Positions 9,401 to 17,856 are shown, counted from the first letter of the stretch. The stretch: DNA of 64,000 bases from Haloarchaeobius sp. FL176 (GCF_024609245.1 NZ_JANJYH010000002.1:310001-374000); one strand, 5' to 3'. The notes: generated by a model from the letters alone, not told the origin. Made by a program: numbers and translations.

Positions 9401-10060
9401 GTCGACTGCCTCCAGGGCGACATGGAGGCGATGGAGCCGGTGAACATGCTCGCCATCGACGAGTACGACGAGGTCCGTGCCGACCTCGACGAGCTCGAGG
9501 ACGGCCGGGACACGCTCGTCGAGGAGGGCGACGCGATCCGCGAGCGCATCGACTCCTACGAGGCACAGAAGAAGGAGACGTTCATGGAGGCCTTCGACGA
9601 CATCGACGAGCAGTTCCAGGACATCTTCACGCGCCTCTCGAACGGCAGCGGCCGCCTCCACCTGGAGGACGAGGAGGACCCGTTCGACGGCGGCCTGACG
9701 ATGAAGGCCCAGCCCGCGGACAAGCCCATCCAGCGCCTCGACGCGATGTCCGGCGGGGAGAAGTCCCTGACCGCGCTCGCGTTCATCTTCGCCATCCAGC
9801 GCCACAACCCCGCACCGTTCTACGCGCTGGACGAGATCGACGCGTTCCTCGACGCGGTCAACGCGGAGCGTGTCGGACAGATGGTCGACGAGCTCGCCGG
9901 CCAGGCCCAGTTCGTCGTCGTCAGCCACCGGACGGCGATGCTCGACCGCTCCGAGCGCGCCATCGGCGTGACGATGCAGGAGGACAACGTCTCCGCGGTG
10001 ACGGGTATCGACCTGTCCGACGGCGATGCCGGGGACGTGGAGGTGTCTGCCGATGACTAG
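6473..10060 (+). CDS. smc: Chromosome segregation ATPase Smc
   Basis: A 1195-residue structural maintenance of chromosomes protein that entraps and organises DNA as a dimer with ScpA. The head begins MHIKELVLDNFKSFG, with Walker A GPNGSGKSN at residues 31-39. A long coiled coil follows to about 530, the hinge spans about 530-680 (GIEGVRGAVAQLG, AGGRMANVVVRDD, VEKSGAMTGG), and then the returning coil. The C-terminal head has the ABC signature MSGGEKSLTAL (from residue 1092) and Walker B FYALDEIDAFLD (from 1116). The length is typical. Its last eight bases overlap scpA. Confidence 0.97.
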   Translation: MHIKELVLDNFKSFGRKTRIPFYEDFTVVTGPNGSGKSNIIDAVLFALGLARTRGIRAEKLTDLIYNPGHDDGDRSGGPREAIVEVILDNEDRTLSRSQVVNAAGSDNVGDVDEIRVKRRVKETEDNYYSYYYLNDRSVNLSDIQDLLAQAGVTPEGYNVVMQGDVTEIINMTPHSRREIIDEIAGVAEFDAKKEDALAELETVQERINEAELRIEEKQARLDQLEDERQTAMRYRRLRREKEQYEGYLKAAELEDKREERESVEDRIEAKEAELEELQRDLDQKQGTVVRLQEDLEDLNAEIERKGEDEQLAIKREIEGIKGDISRLEDKIEASEESVEAAETKRRESFVKIDRKQEEVDDVEGDIRETKVAKSSLKADVASKQEELADVQSEIDAIDTEYDELKNDLQEKKAELEAERDAVNELQREKDRLVDERRRRSNEASEIDADIEDQRAEIPDLEAEKSDLEDELGKAEQNVESIASVVEDLKAEKESFQDDLATVEDDLQAEQQKYAELEAKAGESGDSSFGRSVTTVLNSGIEGVRGAVAQLGSVAPDYATACETAAGGRMANVVVRDDVIGQQCIEHLKSRNAGRATMLPMNKMRERSLPSAPDVPGVVDFAYNLLDFDDEYAGIFSHVVGDTLVVEDLDTARDMQGDYRLVTLDGDLVEKSGAMTGGSSSGSRYSFDSSGEGQLKRVAERISELEDERQSLREDIQAVESRLDDARDRKSDAVDEVRGIESDIESTERKIAEREKGIADLRDRREEIEDERESVDEEMQEIEADIEEKQAEIAELESAVEEIESELADSRIPELTGQKEAIQEEIDDIEDRMDELDGELNELQLEKQYAEEAIEDLHDDIEAAQNEKAKHEERIEELEEQVDEKEETLESKRREVLELENELSELKDEREELREDLQSAQHERDSVQQQVDAVQSKLDSHTEKRDQLDWEIESLAEEVGEYDPEDVPEHDVVVEMVDCLQGDMEAMEPVNMLAIDEYDEVRADLDELEDGRDTLVEEGDAIRERIDSYEAQKKETFMEAFDDIDEQFQDIFTRLSNGSGRLHLEDEEDPFDGGLTMKAQPADKPIQRLDAMSGGEKSLTALAFIFAIQRHNPAPFYALDEIDAFLDAVNAERVGQMVDELAGQAQFVVVSHRTAMLDRSERAIGVTMQEDNVSAVTGIDLSDGDAGDVEVSADD

Positions 10061-11180
10061 CGAGGACGCCGAGCGAAGCGAGGCGGGTGAGGGCAGTTCG
10101 GTGGACCAGAACGGCGACGCACCGAGTCAGAACGGTGACAGCCTCGAAGATCTGCTCAGCATCGCGGGCCACGAAGACCGGACACCACCAGGCGAGGAAG
10201 CGGACTTCGTCGACGACGGCGCTGCGGAACACGCCCACCCGGACGAGTTCTACGGCGAGGGTGACGTCGAGGACGTGCTGCCGGACGAGGACGACGAGGG
10301 GTCGGCAGCGGACGAGGAGCCGAGCGAGGACGGCGAGCTCGATGCGGTCCTGCCGGACGAGGACGTCGTCGGCGACTCCGACGACGACGAGGTCGAGCCC
10401 GTCGAACTGCTCGTCCAGCTCGCCAAGAAGGGAGAGATAGACCCGTGGGACATCGACATCATGCGGGTGACCGACCGGTTCCTCGACGCGCTGGAATCAG
10501 TGGACCTGCGCACGTCGGGGCGCGCGCTGTTCTACGCGAGCGTGCTCCTGCGGATGAAGGGCGACGAGCTCATCCACGGGAGCGACGAGCAGGAGGACGA
10601 GGAGCCCGCGCCGTGGGAGCAGCCGTTCGCAGACGCCCCCGAGTCACCGCCGGCGGACCCGGAGTTCGACCCCATCGAGGGGCTGGAGGCGGAGATGGAG
10701 CGCCGGCTCGAGCGCAAGCACGCCCGCGGGACGCCGGAGACGCTGGACGAGCTGGTCCGGGACCTGCGCGAGGCCGAGCGCGGCTCCTGGTGGAAGGAGG
10801 GCCGCGAGTACGACACGAGCGACTCGCCGAAGGGGTTCCGGCGCGGCACGCAGACGCTCGACTACCACGCGGGCGACGACCGCCGCGTCGACGACGAGCC
10901 GACGGAGGACGACGTCACCGGGACGACCCACGAGGAGGAGATCGAGGAGGTCATCGACGACGTACGCACTGCGCTCCGCGAACACTACGACGCGGGGCGG
11001 GCGGAGGTCCTGTTCGCCGAGATTCAGGACAGCGGTGGCTCGCGCGTGCTGACGTTCCTCGCGCTGCTCTTTCTCGCGCATCGCGGTCAGGTCACGCTCC
11101 AGCAGGACGAGCTGTTCGGCGACCTCTGGGTGCAGGACCCGACCGCCTCCTCCGTCTCAGACGAGGCGGTCGCCGACTGA
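10053..11180 (+). CDS. scpA: Segregation and condensation protein ScpA
   Basis: A 375-residue kleisin that bridges the Smc heads. The kleisin N-terminal domain starts at about residue 113 (VEPVELLVQLAKKGEIDPW, then FLDALESVDL, RALFYASVLLRMKGDEL). The C-terminal winged helix ends TFLALLFLAHRGQVTLQQ. The first roughly 110 residues are an unusually long acidic, Ser/Asp/Glu-rich extension. The ATG at 10053 overlaps the smc stop by 8 nt, so translation is probably coupled. No ScpB gene follows. Confidence 0.92.
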   Translation: MTSEDAERSEAGEGSSVDQNGDAPSQNGDSLEDLLSIAGHEDRTPPGEEADFVDDGAAEHAHPDEFYGEGDVEDVLPDEDDEGSAADEEPSEDGELDAVLPDEDVVGDSDDDEVEPVELLVQLAKKGEIDPWDIDIMRVTDRFLDALESVDLRTSGRALFYASVLLRMKGDELIHGSDEQEDEEPAPWEQPFADAPESPPADPEFDPIEGLEAEMERRLERKHARGTPETLDELVRDLREAERGSWWKEGREYDTSDSPKGFRRGTQTLDYHAGDDRRVDDEPTEDDVTGTTHEEEIEEVIDDVRTALREHYDAGRAEVLFAEIQDSGGSRVLTFLALLFLAHRGQVTLQQDELFGDLWVQDPTASSVSDEAVAD

Positions 11181-11272
11181 CCACCGCCGCTACGACCGCG
11201 AGTTGTTTTCATGGCACTTGCACAGTCTTCCGACCCGAAGATAGATATGTTCAAATATCCTGTATTTCGGGT

Positions 11273-11941
11273 ATGGGGGTAATTGCGGAGTTTTCGGTCG
11301 ACACGGACACGTTCGGTCCGGCGTCGGCCTGCTGGGGGGAGAGTGACGTCCAACTGCAGTTCGAGCAGGTCGTGCCGACGTCGGGGGACGTGGCACCGTA
11401 CGTCTGGGTGAGTGGCGACACCGACAGCTTCGAGCGCAGCATGGACGAGGCGACGACGGAGGTCGGTTACAGCACGATCGACAGACAGGGCGGCAGCGTC
11501 CTGTACCGGCTTCGATGGGACACCGACCCGACTGGGCTGCTGTCCATCTTCGTGGACACGGACGCGGCCGTCCTCGAAGCACGGGCGACCGAGAGCTGGT
11601 TCTTCCGTGTCCGCTTTCCGGACGAGTCGAGCGTCACGCGGTTTCACGAACGGACCAGGGAGCACGGCTACGAGCTCGATCTGCATCGACTGGGGCGGTC
11701 CGACGACCGGCCCGAATCCGGCGAAGCCTACGACCTGACCCCGGAGCAACGGGAGGCGATGATGTTCGCCCTCGAAACCGGCTACTTCGACATCCCGCGA
11801 CAGTCCACGCTGGAGGATATCGCGAACGAGTTCGGCATTTCGAACCAGGCGGCCTCCGAGCGGCTTCGACGTGCGACCGCGACCGTTCTGGAGGCGTCGC
11901 TCACGGACGGCCTCGACAAAGTGGCCAACAGCGGTCGTTGA
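11273..11941 (+). CDS. Bat-type HTH transcriptional regulator
   Basis: A 222-residue protein of the haloarchaeal bacterio-opsin-activator family. The N-terminal sensory half starts MGVIAEFSVDTDTFGPA. The C-terminal HTH_10 domain (about residues 160-215) reads LTPEQREAMMFALETGYFD, PRQSTLEDIANEFGIS and ASERLRRATATV. The ATG follows a TATA-like TCAAATATCC about 20-25 nt upstream, which supports a near-leaderless start. The target is unknown. Downstream lies a structured gene-free stretch with its own TATA box. Confidence 0.88.
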   Translation: MGVIAEFSVDTDTFGPASACWGESDVQLQFEQVVPTSGDVAPYVWVSGDTDSFERSMDEATTEVGYSTIDRQGGSVLYRLRWDTDPTGLLSIFVDTDAAVLEARATESWFFRVRFPDESSVTRFHERTREHGYELDLHRLGRSDDRPESGEAYDLTPEQREAMMFALETGYFDIPRQSTLEDIANEFGISNQAASERLRRATATVLEASLTDGLDKVANSGR

Positions 11942-12262
11942 GCCCGGCCTCAGCCGTCTATATAAACCGTTTGAGATAGCAAGCACCGCTATGATGTGGC
12001 CGTAAGATATATGTGTAATCGACCGTCGTCCCAGTATCACAGAGGGGGAAGGGGGCGGCGGTCTGGCACGCGAGATTGCCGATGTCAGGCGATCTCCGAC
12101 GCCAGAACGCCCGCTGGGCTGGCTGGCCCACACCGCATTCACCGTCAGTCGAAGCCCATCACATCCGTCAGGCGTCACCGCGATCCGCTTTCGCCAGCCC
12201 ACCGCGGGCGTTTTCTACTCGATGAGAGGGATTCTTGGTCCCGGGCGACGAGGTACGGATAG
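11942..12262 (+). ncRNA. Candidate structured non-coding RNA in a gene-free stretch
   Basis: This 321-nt gap has no convincing ORF; the only long frame is basic and arginine-rich. A strong TATA box (TATATAAA, 11959-11966) predicts transcription from about 11988. Hairpin I is 12062-12106: TCTGGC pairs with GCCAGA, then a symmetric 4x4 internal loop, then a 9-bp stem GAGATTGCC/GGCGATCTC (one wobble) closed by a 7-nt loop. Helix II pairs 12106-12122 with 12194-12212 (17 bp, 2-nt bulge), followed by TTTTC-type sequence. The five-codon leaderless frame at 11991 (MMWP then stop) is probably not functional. Transcription is unproven. Confidence 0.45.
11959..11966 (+). promoter_or_regulatory. TATA box of the candidate ncRNA
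   Basis: TATATAAA is preceded by purine/pyrimidine context CCGTC and lies 18 nt after the stop of the Bat-type gene. No gene start lies at the expected distance except a four-residue frame, so it may drive the structured RNA or a long leader for the HEAT-repeat gene. Confidence 0.5.
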
Positions 12263-13213
12263 ATGGGACTGCTGAGTGGGTCCGACGACACAGACCGCGC
12301 AGAGGAGCTGTGCGAACTGGCACGCGAGGACCCGGCGGGTGCGGTCGCACACGCGGCGGAGCTGTGCGACCTGCTGGGGGCTGGGGACGCGACGACACGA
12401 ACCAGCGCTGCAGACGCGCTGTACCACATCGCCGGTGCCGAGCCGACGGCGCTGGCTGACTGTCTCGACGCGCTCATCACGCAACTCGACGACGACGACG
12501 CGAGCGCCCGCCGCCGCGCCGCCGACGCGCTCGCAGCAACAGCGGACGGCGCGCCACGGACGTTCGGCGCCTGGGTCGAATCGTTGGCACCGTTCCTCTC
12601 GGCGACCGACCCGTACGTCCGGGCGGCGGTCGCCTCTGTGTTCGCCAGGCTCGCCGGCTCCGGACCGAGCACCGTCCTCGACGCCATCGAGGACCTGCGG
12701 GACGCGACGACGGACGAGGAGGAGTGGGACGTCAGGACGTTCGCGACCGGCGCGCTGGCGGACGTGGCGACGCGCTACCCCGAGGAGGTGCTCCCCGTCG
12801 TCGACGACGCGGTGGCGAACGCTCGCGAGCCGGTGCCGGCGCTCCAGACCGCTGCCATCGACCTCCTCGCCGCCGTCGCGGTGAACGACCCCGCGACGGT
12901 ACCCGAGGTCGACGACCTGTTCGCGGAACTCGTCCTCGACGCGCCGGCCAGCCAGCGACTGGCAGCGGCGTACGCCATCGGTCGCGTGGGGGTCGACCAC
13001 CCGGACCGGGTACCCGAGGCGCTCACGGCGCTCACGACGGCTATCGGCGACGACGACGAGCAGGTGAGTCGTGCGGCCGCGACGGCGTTCGTCACCGTCG
13101 CCGCCGAGTACCCGGGGTCGGTGACGATGAGCGACGACCTCAGACAGCGGCTCTGGTGGCTCGCCGACGACGTCGACGCTCCCGTCGAGCAACTGCTCGA
13201 AGGGGAGGAGTGA
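12263..13213 (+). CDS. HEAT-repeat protein
   Basis: A 316-residue all-alpha protein built from HEAT-like repeats of about 35-40 residues, for example TRTSAADALYHIAGAEP, ARRRAADALAATADGAP, VRAAVASVFARLAGSGP, VRTFATGALADVATRYP and SRAAATAFVTVAAEYP. Such solenoids are protein-interaction scaffolds; the partner is unknown. The ATG of MGLLSGSDDTD is the first plausible start. It lies downstream of the candidate RNA and converges with the gene at 13217. Confidence 0.8.
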   Translation: MGLLSGSDDTDRAEELCELAREDPAGAVAHAAELCDLLGAGDATTRTSAADALYHIAGAEPTALADCLDALITQLDDDDASARRRAADALAATADGAPRTFGAWVESLAPFLSATDPYVRAAVASVFARLAGSGPSTVLDAIEDLRDATTDEEEWDVRTFATGALADVATRYPEEVLPVVDDAVANAREPVPALQTAAIDLLAAVAVNDPATVPEVDDLFAELVLDAPASQRLAAAYAIGRVGVDHPDRVPEALTALTTAIGDDDEQVSRAAATAFVTVAAEYPGSVTMSDDLRQRLWWLADDVDAPVEQLLEGEE

Positions 13214-13216
13214 CCG

Positions 13217-13654
13217 TCAGAGTCGCTCGCTCGCACGACGGAGTCTGTCGGCGACGTAGGACCGCCGACGCCCGACCGCGCGGTCGGTCTCGGCGACACC
13301 CCGGACCGTCTCGACGGCCACCTGCTCGTGGAACCGGCCGGCGAGCGCGCACACCTCGAACGGGTTCGCCGAGGTGCAGGTGTACGGAACGACGACCTGC
13401 TCCTCGTTCGTCTCGCGTAGTTCCCGCGACTTCGACAGCGACAGCTCCATGACGCCGAGGTTGAGCGATCGTGCCTGCCGGCCGCGCGAGGGGAAGAAGC
13501 GTTCGTCGTCGGTCTCGACGACGTAGCCCTCGCCACAGAGCGGACAGATTGAGCCGACCGCGGCGTCGATGCCGTCGAGAAACCCGCGAGCCGTCTCCTC
13601 GTCGCCGTCGAGCTGTGTCGCGACCTGCTCGACGAGCTCGTCGTCTGCGTCCAT
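13217..13654 (-). CDS. Conserved cysteine-containing haloarchaeal protein, function unknown
   Basis: A 145-residue protein. An acidic helical N-terminus (MDADDELVEQVATQLDGDEE) is followed by a probable metal knuckle CPLCGEGYVVE and later Cys residues (YTCTSANPFEVC) that could complete a zinc site. The C-terminus is basic and helical (GRRRSYVADRLRRASERL). The family is not recognised. It lies 51 nt downstream of the mtnP start region on the opposite side of the HEAT gene and could be co-regulated with either. Confidence 0.6.
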   Translation of the reverse strand: MDADDELVEQVATQLDGDEETARGFLDGIDAAVGSICPLCGEGYVVETDDERFFPSRGRQARSLNLGVMELSLSKSRELRETNEEQVVVPYTCTSANPFEVCALAGRFHEQVAVETVRGVAETDRAVGRRRSYVADRLRRASERL

Positions 13655-13705
13655 GGCGGTGACGGACGGGGTCGGGCGGCAAAAATCGGTCGGTGGGAGG
13701 GGCGC

Positions 13706-14563
13706 TCAGTCGAGGTACTGCCCGGCGAGCAGGTCGACGCGCTCGCGGGTGTCGTCCGGAATCGCCTCGCTCGGCGTGTTGATGGTGCCCTCCAGCGCTG
13801 ACCACGCCTCGCTCTCGAAGTCCTCGGGCATCGACCGGACGGCCTCCTCGACGACCGCGTTGATGGACTTCTGGTTGGCGGCGGCGTTCTCGAGCACCTC
13901 GTCGAGCGTCACCTCGCTGTCGCGCTTCCAGACGTCGTAGTCGGTGACGCCGGTGACGGTCGCGTAGCTCAGCTCCGCCTCGCGGGCGAGTTTGGCCTCG
14001 GGGATGGCCGTCATCCCGACGACGTCCCAGCCCTGCTCGCGGTAGAACTCGGACTCGGACCGGGTGGAGTACTGGGGCCCCTCGATGCAGACGTAGGTGC
14101 CCCCCTCCTCGACGTCGGCGTCGGTGTCGGCGCGCTCGGCCGCGTCGGCGAGGTGCTCGACCATGGGCGGGTCGTACGGGTCGGCGAAGCCCATGTGGAC
14201 GACCATGCCGTCGCCGAAGAAGGTGTGCTCGCGCTGGCTCGTCCGGTCGAAGATCTGTGTCGGGACCAGCAGCGTGCGCGGCGGGAGGTCCTCGCGCAGG
14301 CTGCCGACCGCGTTCGTCGCGATGACGCGGTCGACGCCGACGGACTTCAGCGCGTAGATGTTCGCCTTGTACGGCGCGTTCGTCGGGGTGTGCTGGTGGT
14401 CGGGGCCGTGCCGGGGGAGGAACGCGACCTCCTTGCCGGCGAGCTCGCCGAGCGTGATGTCGTCCGACGGCTCGCCGAAGGGCGTGTCGACGCTGCGCTT
14501 CTCCACGTTCTCGAGGGGCAGGGCCTCGTAGATGCCGCTGCCGCCGATGACGCCGATAGTCAT
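13706..14563 (-). CDS. mtnP: S-methyl-5'-thioadenosine phosphorylase
   Basis: A 285-residue phosphorylase of the PNP/MTAP family that cleaves methylthioadenosine to adenine and methylthioribose 1-phosphate in methionine salvage. Visible family blocks are the N-terminal GVIGGSGIYEAL, the phosphate site RHGPDHQHTP with NAPYKANIYALK, the central GTYVCIEGPQYSTRSES, and the base-binding VVGMTAIPEAKLAREAEL with TDYDVW. The length fits. Distinguishing MTA from other purine nucleosides by sequence alone is not secure. Confidence 0.9.
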   Translation of the reverse strand: MTIGVIGGSGIYEALPLENVEKRSVDTPFGEPSDDITLGELAGKEVAFLPRHGPDHQHTPTNAPYKANIYALKSVGVDRVIATNAVGSLREDLPPRTLLVPTQIFDRTSQREHTFFGDGMVVHMGFADPYDPPMVEHLADAAERADTDADVEEGGTYVCIEGPQYSTRSESEFYREQGWDVVGMTAIPEAKLAREAELSYATVTGVTDYDVWKRDSEVTLDEVLENAAANQKSINAVVEEAVRSMPEDFESEAWSALEGTINTPSEAIPDDTRERVDLLAGQYLD

Positions 14564-14595
14564 GCTTCCACGAAGCCGTGGCGCGCGTAAAACCG

Positions 14596-15066
14596 CTACG
14601 AGTCGTCGTCGGCAACCTCCGAGCCGTCGTCACCCGTGACCAGCCCGAGCACCGTCCCGAGGCCCCGATGGTACGCCACGACATGACCGACGAGGAACGC
14701 ACCGACGGCGTTCAGGAGAGGCCCGACGAGGTACACCGGTTGGCCCCGAACGGCCGGGAACGGCGGTGCGAGCACGCCCTCCGCGACGTAGAAGACGGCC
14801 GCGACGACGACCGCGAACACGACGGCGGCAACCTCGTCGTTGTCCGGGTACGTCGCGCCGAACGCGAACGCGAGGCCGATACCGCCCCAGCACACGAGGC
14901 CGAGGGGACTCGGGACCAGCGTCTGTCGGTCGAGCAGCCAGCGCAGCGGGTACGTCACGAGCCACGCCGGCAGCAACAGCGGGATCGTCATCCCGAACCG
15001 CTCCGAGAGCGTGGGGTCGTCGTCGTCGAGACTCGGCACGTCGCCCTGTCGGGACGCCTCAGGCAC
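14596..15066 (-). CDS. Membrane protein, function unknown (GTG start)
   Basis: A 156-residue protein with about four hydrophobic segments: IPLLLPAWLVTYPLRWLL, LGLVCWGGIGLAFAFGA, VAAVVFAVVVAAVFYVAEG, and GPLLNAVGAFLVGHVVAY. The GTG at 15066 gives MPEASRQGD and overlaps the stop of the upstream PQQ-repeat gene by 8 nt, indicating a coupled pair. An internal ATG (MTIPLLLP) is the alternative start. No family is recognised. Confidence 0.6.
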   Translation of the reverse strand: MPEASRQGDVPSLDDDDPTLSERFGMTIPLLLPAWLVTYPLRWLLDRQTLVPSPLGLVCWGGIGLAFAFGATYPDNDEVAAVVFAVVVAAVFYVAEGVLAPPFPAVRGQPVYLVGPLLNAVGAFLVGHVVAYHRGLGTVLGLVTGDDGSEVADDDS

Positions 15067-16249
15067 CGTCGACCACCTCCAGCGCGAACAGCCGGTCGTC
15101 ACGGAGCGCGAACAGGTGGCCGCTGGCGTAGGCGAACCCGTTCGGATCGGTGCCTTCGAGCTCGTGGAGCGCCCGTCGTTCCCCGGTCGACGGGTCGCGC
15201 ACCTCGACGCCGCGGGGACTGTGGATGTAGAGGTGGTTGTCGGTACGAACGAGTTCGTCTGCCGCCGCTTGCCTGCCGACGGTCCAGCGCTGTTCGCCTG
15301 ACGTGCGGTCGAACGCGTGGAGCCGCCCGCCCTCGCTGGCACAGACAACGAGCCCGTCGGCGACCGTCGGGCCGAGGAGCCCCGTCGCCGTCGCCCGCTG
15401 CCAGCGAAGTGCGCCGTCGTCGACCGCGAACGCCTGGATGCGGCCGCCGGCCTCGGTCTCGCCCGTCGCCAGGAGCGTGTCGCCGTCGACGGCGAGCTGC
15501 CGGTTCTCGTACTCGAACGCCGCCGTCGCCCACTGTTGGCTCCCGTCCTCGGGGTCGACAGCGACGAACGGCTGCTTCCCATAGCGGCCCCCGGCACAGT
15601 AGAGTGTTCCGTCGGCGAACGCGAGCGGGTTCGTGGTCAGCCGGCTGCCGTCCGGTCGCGCCCCGACCCAGTGTCGGAGGCCGGACGCCATATCGCGAGC
15701 CTCCAATCCTCGTCGCCCGACGGTGAACAGGGTCGACCCGACTGGCAGGAACGTGGACAGGAACCCTGCAGATTCCACCGTCCGGTAGTTGTAGCCCGGG
15801 AGCCACCACTTCGAGTTCCCCGAAGGCCCGAGGACGTAGAACCCGTCGCCGGTCGAACAGCAGATGTGCTCGCCCCCGAGCGCGACACCGTACCCCGATT
15901 CGGGGCGTGGACGGGCGCGCCACGCGGTGGAGCCATCAGCGACCTCGACAGCGTAGACCGCGTCGTCCGTGACGGGAACGATAGCCCGGCCGTCAGCGAC
16001 GACGACCCGGTAGCCGGAACCGCCATCGAACGACCGGTCCCAGGCGACCGAGAGCTCGGTCCCACCCGTCACCGGTACGTGGTTCCGCCGTGCGGGCGAC
16101 CGTCCGGGCAACAGCCACTCGTCGGTCGACACTGACGGGTCGGCGTCGAAGGATTCGCGGAAGGTGGAGGGCCGCAACAGCTGCCCGCCGGCCAGTGCGC
16201 CGACGCCACCGGCGAGCAGACTGCGGCGGGAGAGTCGGTTTAGAGACAT
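15059..16249 (-). CDS. Exported PQQ/beta-propeller repeat protein
   Basis: A 396-residue protein with a twin-arginine-like signal, SRRSLLAGGVGALAGG, and no lipobox Cys. Propeller blades of the PQQ/quinoprotein type follow, for example DAVYAVEVADGSTAWRARP, PFVAVDPEDGSQQWATA, IQAFAVDDGALRWQRA and LHAFDRTSGEQRWTVG. Catalytic dehydrogenase residues are not evident, so it is probably a binding or assembly scaffold outside the membrane. The start at MSLNRLSRR was chosen over the Arg/Cys-rich upstream frame. It overlaps the membrane gene downstream. Confidence 0.75.
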   Translation of the reverse strand: MSLNRLSRRSLLAGGVGALAGGQLLRPSTFRESFDADPSVSTDEWLLPGRSPARRNHVPVTGGTELSVAWDRSFDGGSGYRVVVADGRAIVPVTDDAVYAVEVADGSTAWRARPRPESGYGVALGGEHICCSTGDGFYVLGPSGNSKWWLPGYNYRTVESAGFLSTFLPVGSTLFTVGRRGLEARDMASGLRHWVGARPDGSRLTTNPLAFADGTLYCAGGRYGKQPFVAVDPEDGSQQWATAAFEYENRQLAVDGDTLLATGETEAGGRIQAFAVDDGALRWQRATATGLLGPTVADGLVVCASEGGRLHAFDRTSGEQRWTVGRQAAADELVRTDNHLYIHSPRGVEVRDPSTGERRALHELEGTDPNGFAYASGHLFALRDDRLFALEVVDGA

Positions 16250-16383
16250 GTCTTGGTTCCCGTATGAACATTGGAGAGGATATGTCTGTCGACAGAGCGT
16301 GCAGACCGTGCGAAACCGGGGCCGTGCCACGTGCTGTCGACTACTACTCGTATTGATATGAGTGCGGAACGTTTCGATTCGTA

Positions 16384-17829
16384 ATGGTCGAATCGCACAC
16401 GAACACGAAGCTCACCGAGGGGGACCTCGCCCGGCCGATGCTCCGGCTGGCGTGGCCGCTCGTGGCCATCCAGCTGCTGCAGGTCACCTACAACCTCGCC
16501 GACACGGCGTGGCTGGGCGCGTACTCCTCGAACGCCGTCGGGGCGTTGAGCCTCGCGTTCCCGCTCATCTTCTTCCTCATCTCCGTCGGGGGCGGGTTCA
16601 CCGCGGCCGGTGCCATCCTCGTCGCGCAGTACACCGGTGCCGACAGCGACGGCTCCGCGAGCCTGGTCGCCGGTCAGACCATCGGCTTCGTCGGCCTGCT
16701 CTCAGTCGTCATCGGGGCTGTCGGCTACCTCCTGACGGACCCGATGCTCGCCGTGCTGCCGGCGGACCCCGAGACCCAGCGCGTCATCGTGCCGCTCGCC
16801 GCGGACTACATGCGCATCTTCTTCCTCGGGATGCCGTTCCTGTTCGGCTTCTTCGTCTTCGTCTCGCTGCTCCGCGGGTACGGCAACACGCGGACGCCGC
16901 TGCGCATCATGCTCGTCTCCGTCGCGCTGAACGTCGTGCTCGACCCGCTGGTCATCTTCGGCGTCGGCCCGTTCCCGGAACTCGGCATCGAGGGCGCGGC
17001 GCTTGCGACCGTGTTCTCCCGCGGCGTCGCCACGCTGCTCGGCCTCTACCTGCTGTTCTGGACGGATGCCGGTCCCGACGTGGGGGCAGCCGACCTCGCG
17101 CCCGACCTCGAGACCATCCGCGACATCGTTCGCATCGGCGTCCCATCGGCGGCCGAGCAGTCGATGACTTCGCTCGCGCTCATCGCGCTGACGGGGATGG
17201 TCGCGACGTTCCCGCCCGCAGTCGTCACCGCCTACGGGCTCGGCAACCGGGTCATCTCGCTCGTGTTCCTCCCCGCGATGGGGCTGGGACAGGCGACGAA
17301 CACCGTCGTCGGGCAGAACCTCGGCGCGGAGCAGCCCGAGCGGGCCGAACGGGCGACCTGGCTCGCCGCGAAGTTCGCCGCGGTCGGCCTGTTCGGCGTC
17401 GCACTGGTCATCTTCGCGGTGCCGACGCTGGTACTGCGGCCGCTGCTGACTGCCGACACCGCCCAGGCCGCCGAGACGCTGGTCTACGGCGCGGAGTACC
17501 TCCGAATCGCCGCCCCCGCGTTCGTGTTCATGGGCCTGTTCCCGGTGTTCCTCGGCGCGTTCCGCGGGTCCGGCGACACCAAGACAGCGCTGGTGTTCTC
17601 CGTGGTCGCACTCTGGCTCGTGCGCGTTCCGACGACGTACGTCCTCGTGTTCGTCCTCGGCTGGGACGCCACGGGCGTGTTCACCGCCGTCGCGCTCGGC
17701 GACGTGGTCGGTGCGCTCGCCGCGATGGCCTGGTTCAGCCGCGGTACGTGGAAGCACACCGTCGTCGAAGGGGGCCGTGAGCGGGAGTCGGCCGTGACCG
17801 ACGGCGGGACCGAGAGTAGCGCGGACTGA
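16384..17829 (+). CDS. MATE family efflux transporter
   Basis: A 481-residue multidrug and toxin extrusion transporter with about twelve transmembrane segments in two homologous halves. The family hallmarks are the first helix (LTEGDLARPMLRLAWPLVAI), TYNLADTAWLGAYSSNAVGA and, in the second half, VVGQNLGAEQPERAERATW and FRGSGDTKTALVFSV. It probably exports cationic compounds using Na+ or H+. The C-terminus is a short charged tail. The ATG follows a TATA-like region (TATTGATATG). The substrate is unknown. Confidence 0.93.
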   Translation: MVESHTNTKLTEGDLARPMLRLAWPLVAIQLLQVTYNLADTAWLGAYSSNAVGALSLAFPLIFFLISVGGGFTAAGAILVAQYTGADSDGSASLVAGQTIGFVGLLSVVIGAVGYLLTDPMLAVLPADPETQRVIVPLAADYMRIFFLGMPFLFGFFVFVSLLRGYGNTRTPLRIMLVSVALNVVLDPLVIFGVGPFPELGIEGAALATVFSRGVATLLGLYLLFWTDAGPDVGAADLAPDLETIRDIVRIGVPSAAEQSMTSLALIALTGMVATFPPAVVTAYGLGNRVISLVFLPAMGLGQATNTVVGQNLGAEQPERAERATWLAAKFAAVGLFGVALVIFAVPTLVLRPLLTADTAQAAETLVYGAEYLRIAAPAFVFMGLFPVFLGAFRGSGDTKTALVFSVVALWLVRVPTTYVLVFVLGWDATGVFTAVALGDVVGALAAMAWFSRGTWKHTVVEGGRERESAVTDGGTESSAD

Positions 17830-17856
17830 GGTGGGGGACGACGGGTCGGTGCCCGG

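Noticed and set aside
7448-9928. 826-codon open frame antisense to smc
   Set aside because: Leu/Val/Arg-rich shadow produced by the Glu/Asp codons of the coiled coil; smc itself has full motifs and length.
11087-12202. 371-codon minus-strand frame spanning the Bat-type gene and the structured gap
   Set aside because: Arg/Pro-rich shadow; the plus-strand regulator has clear HTH_10 motifs.
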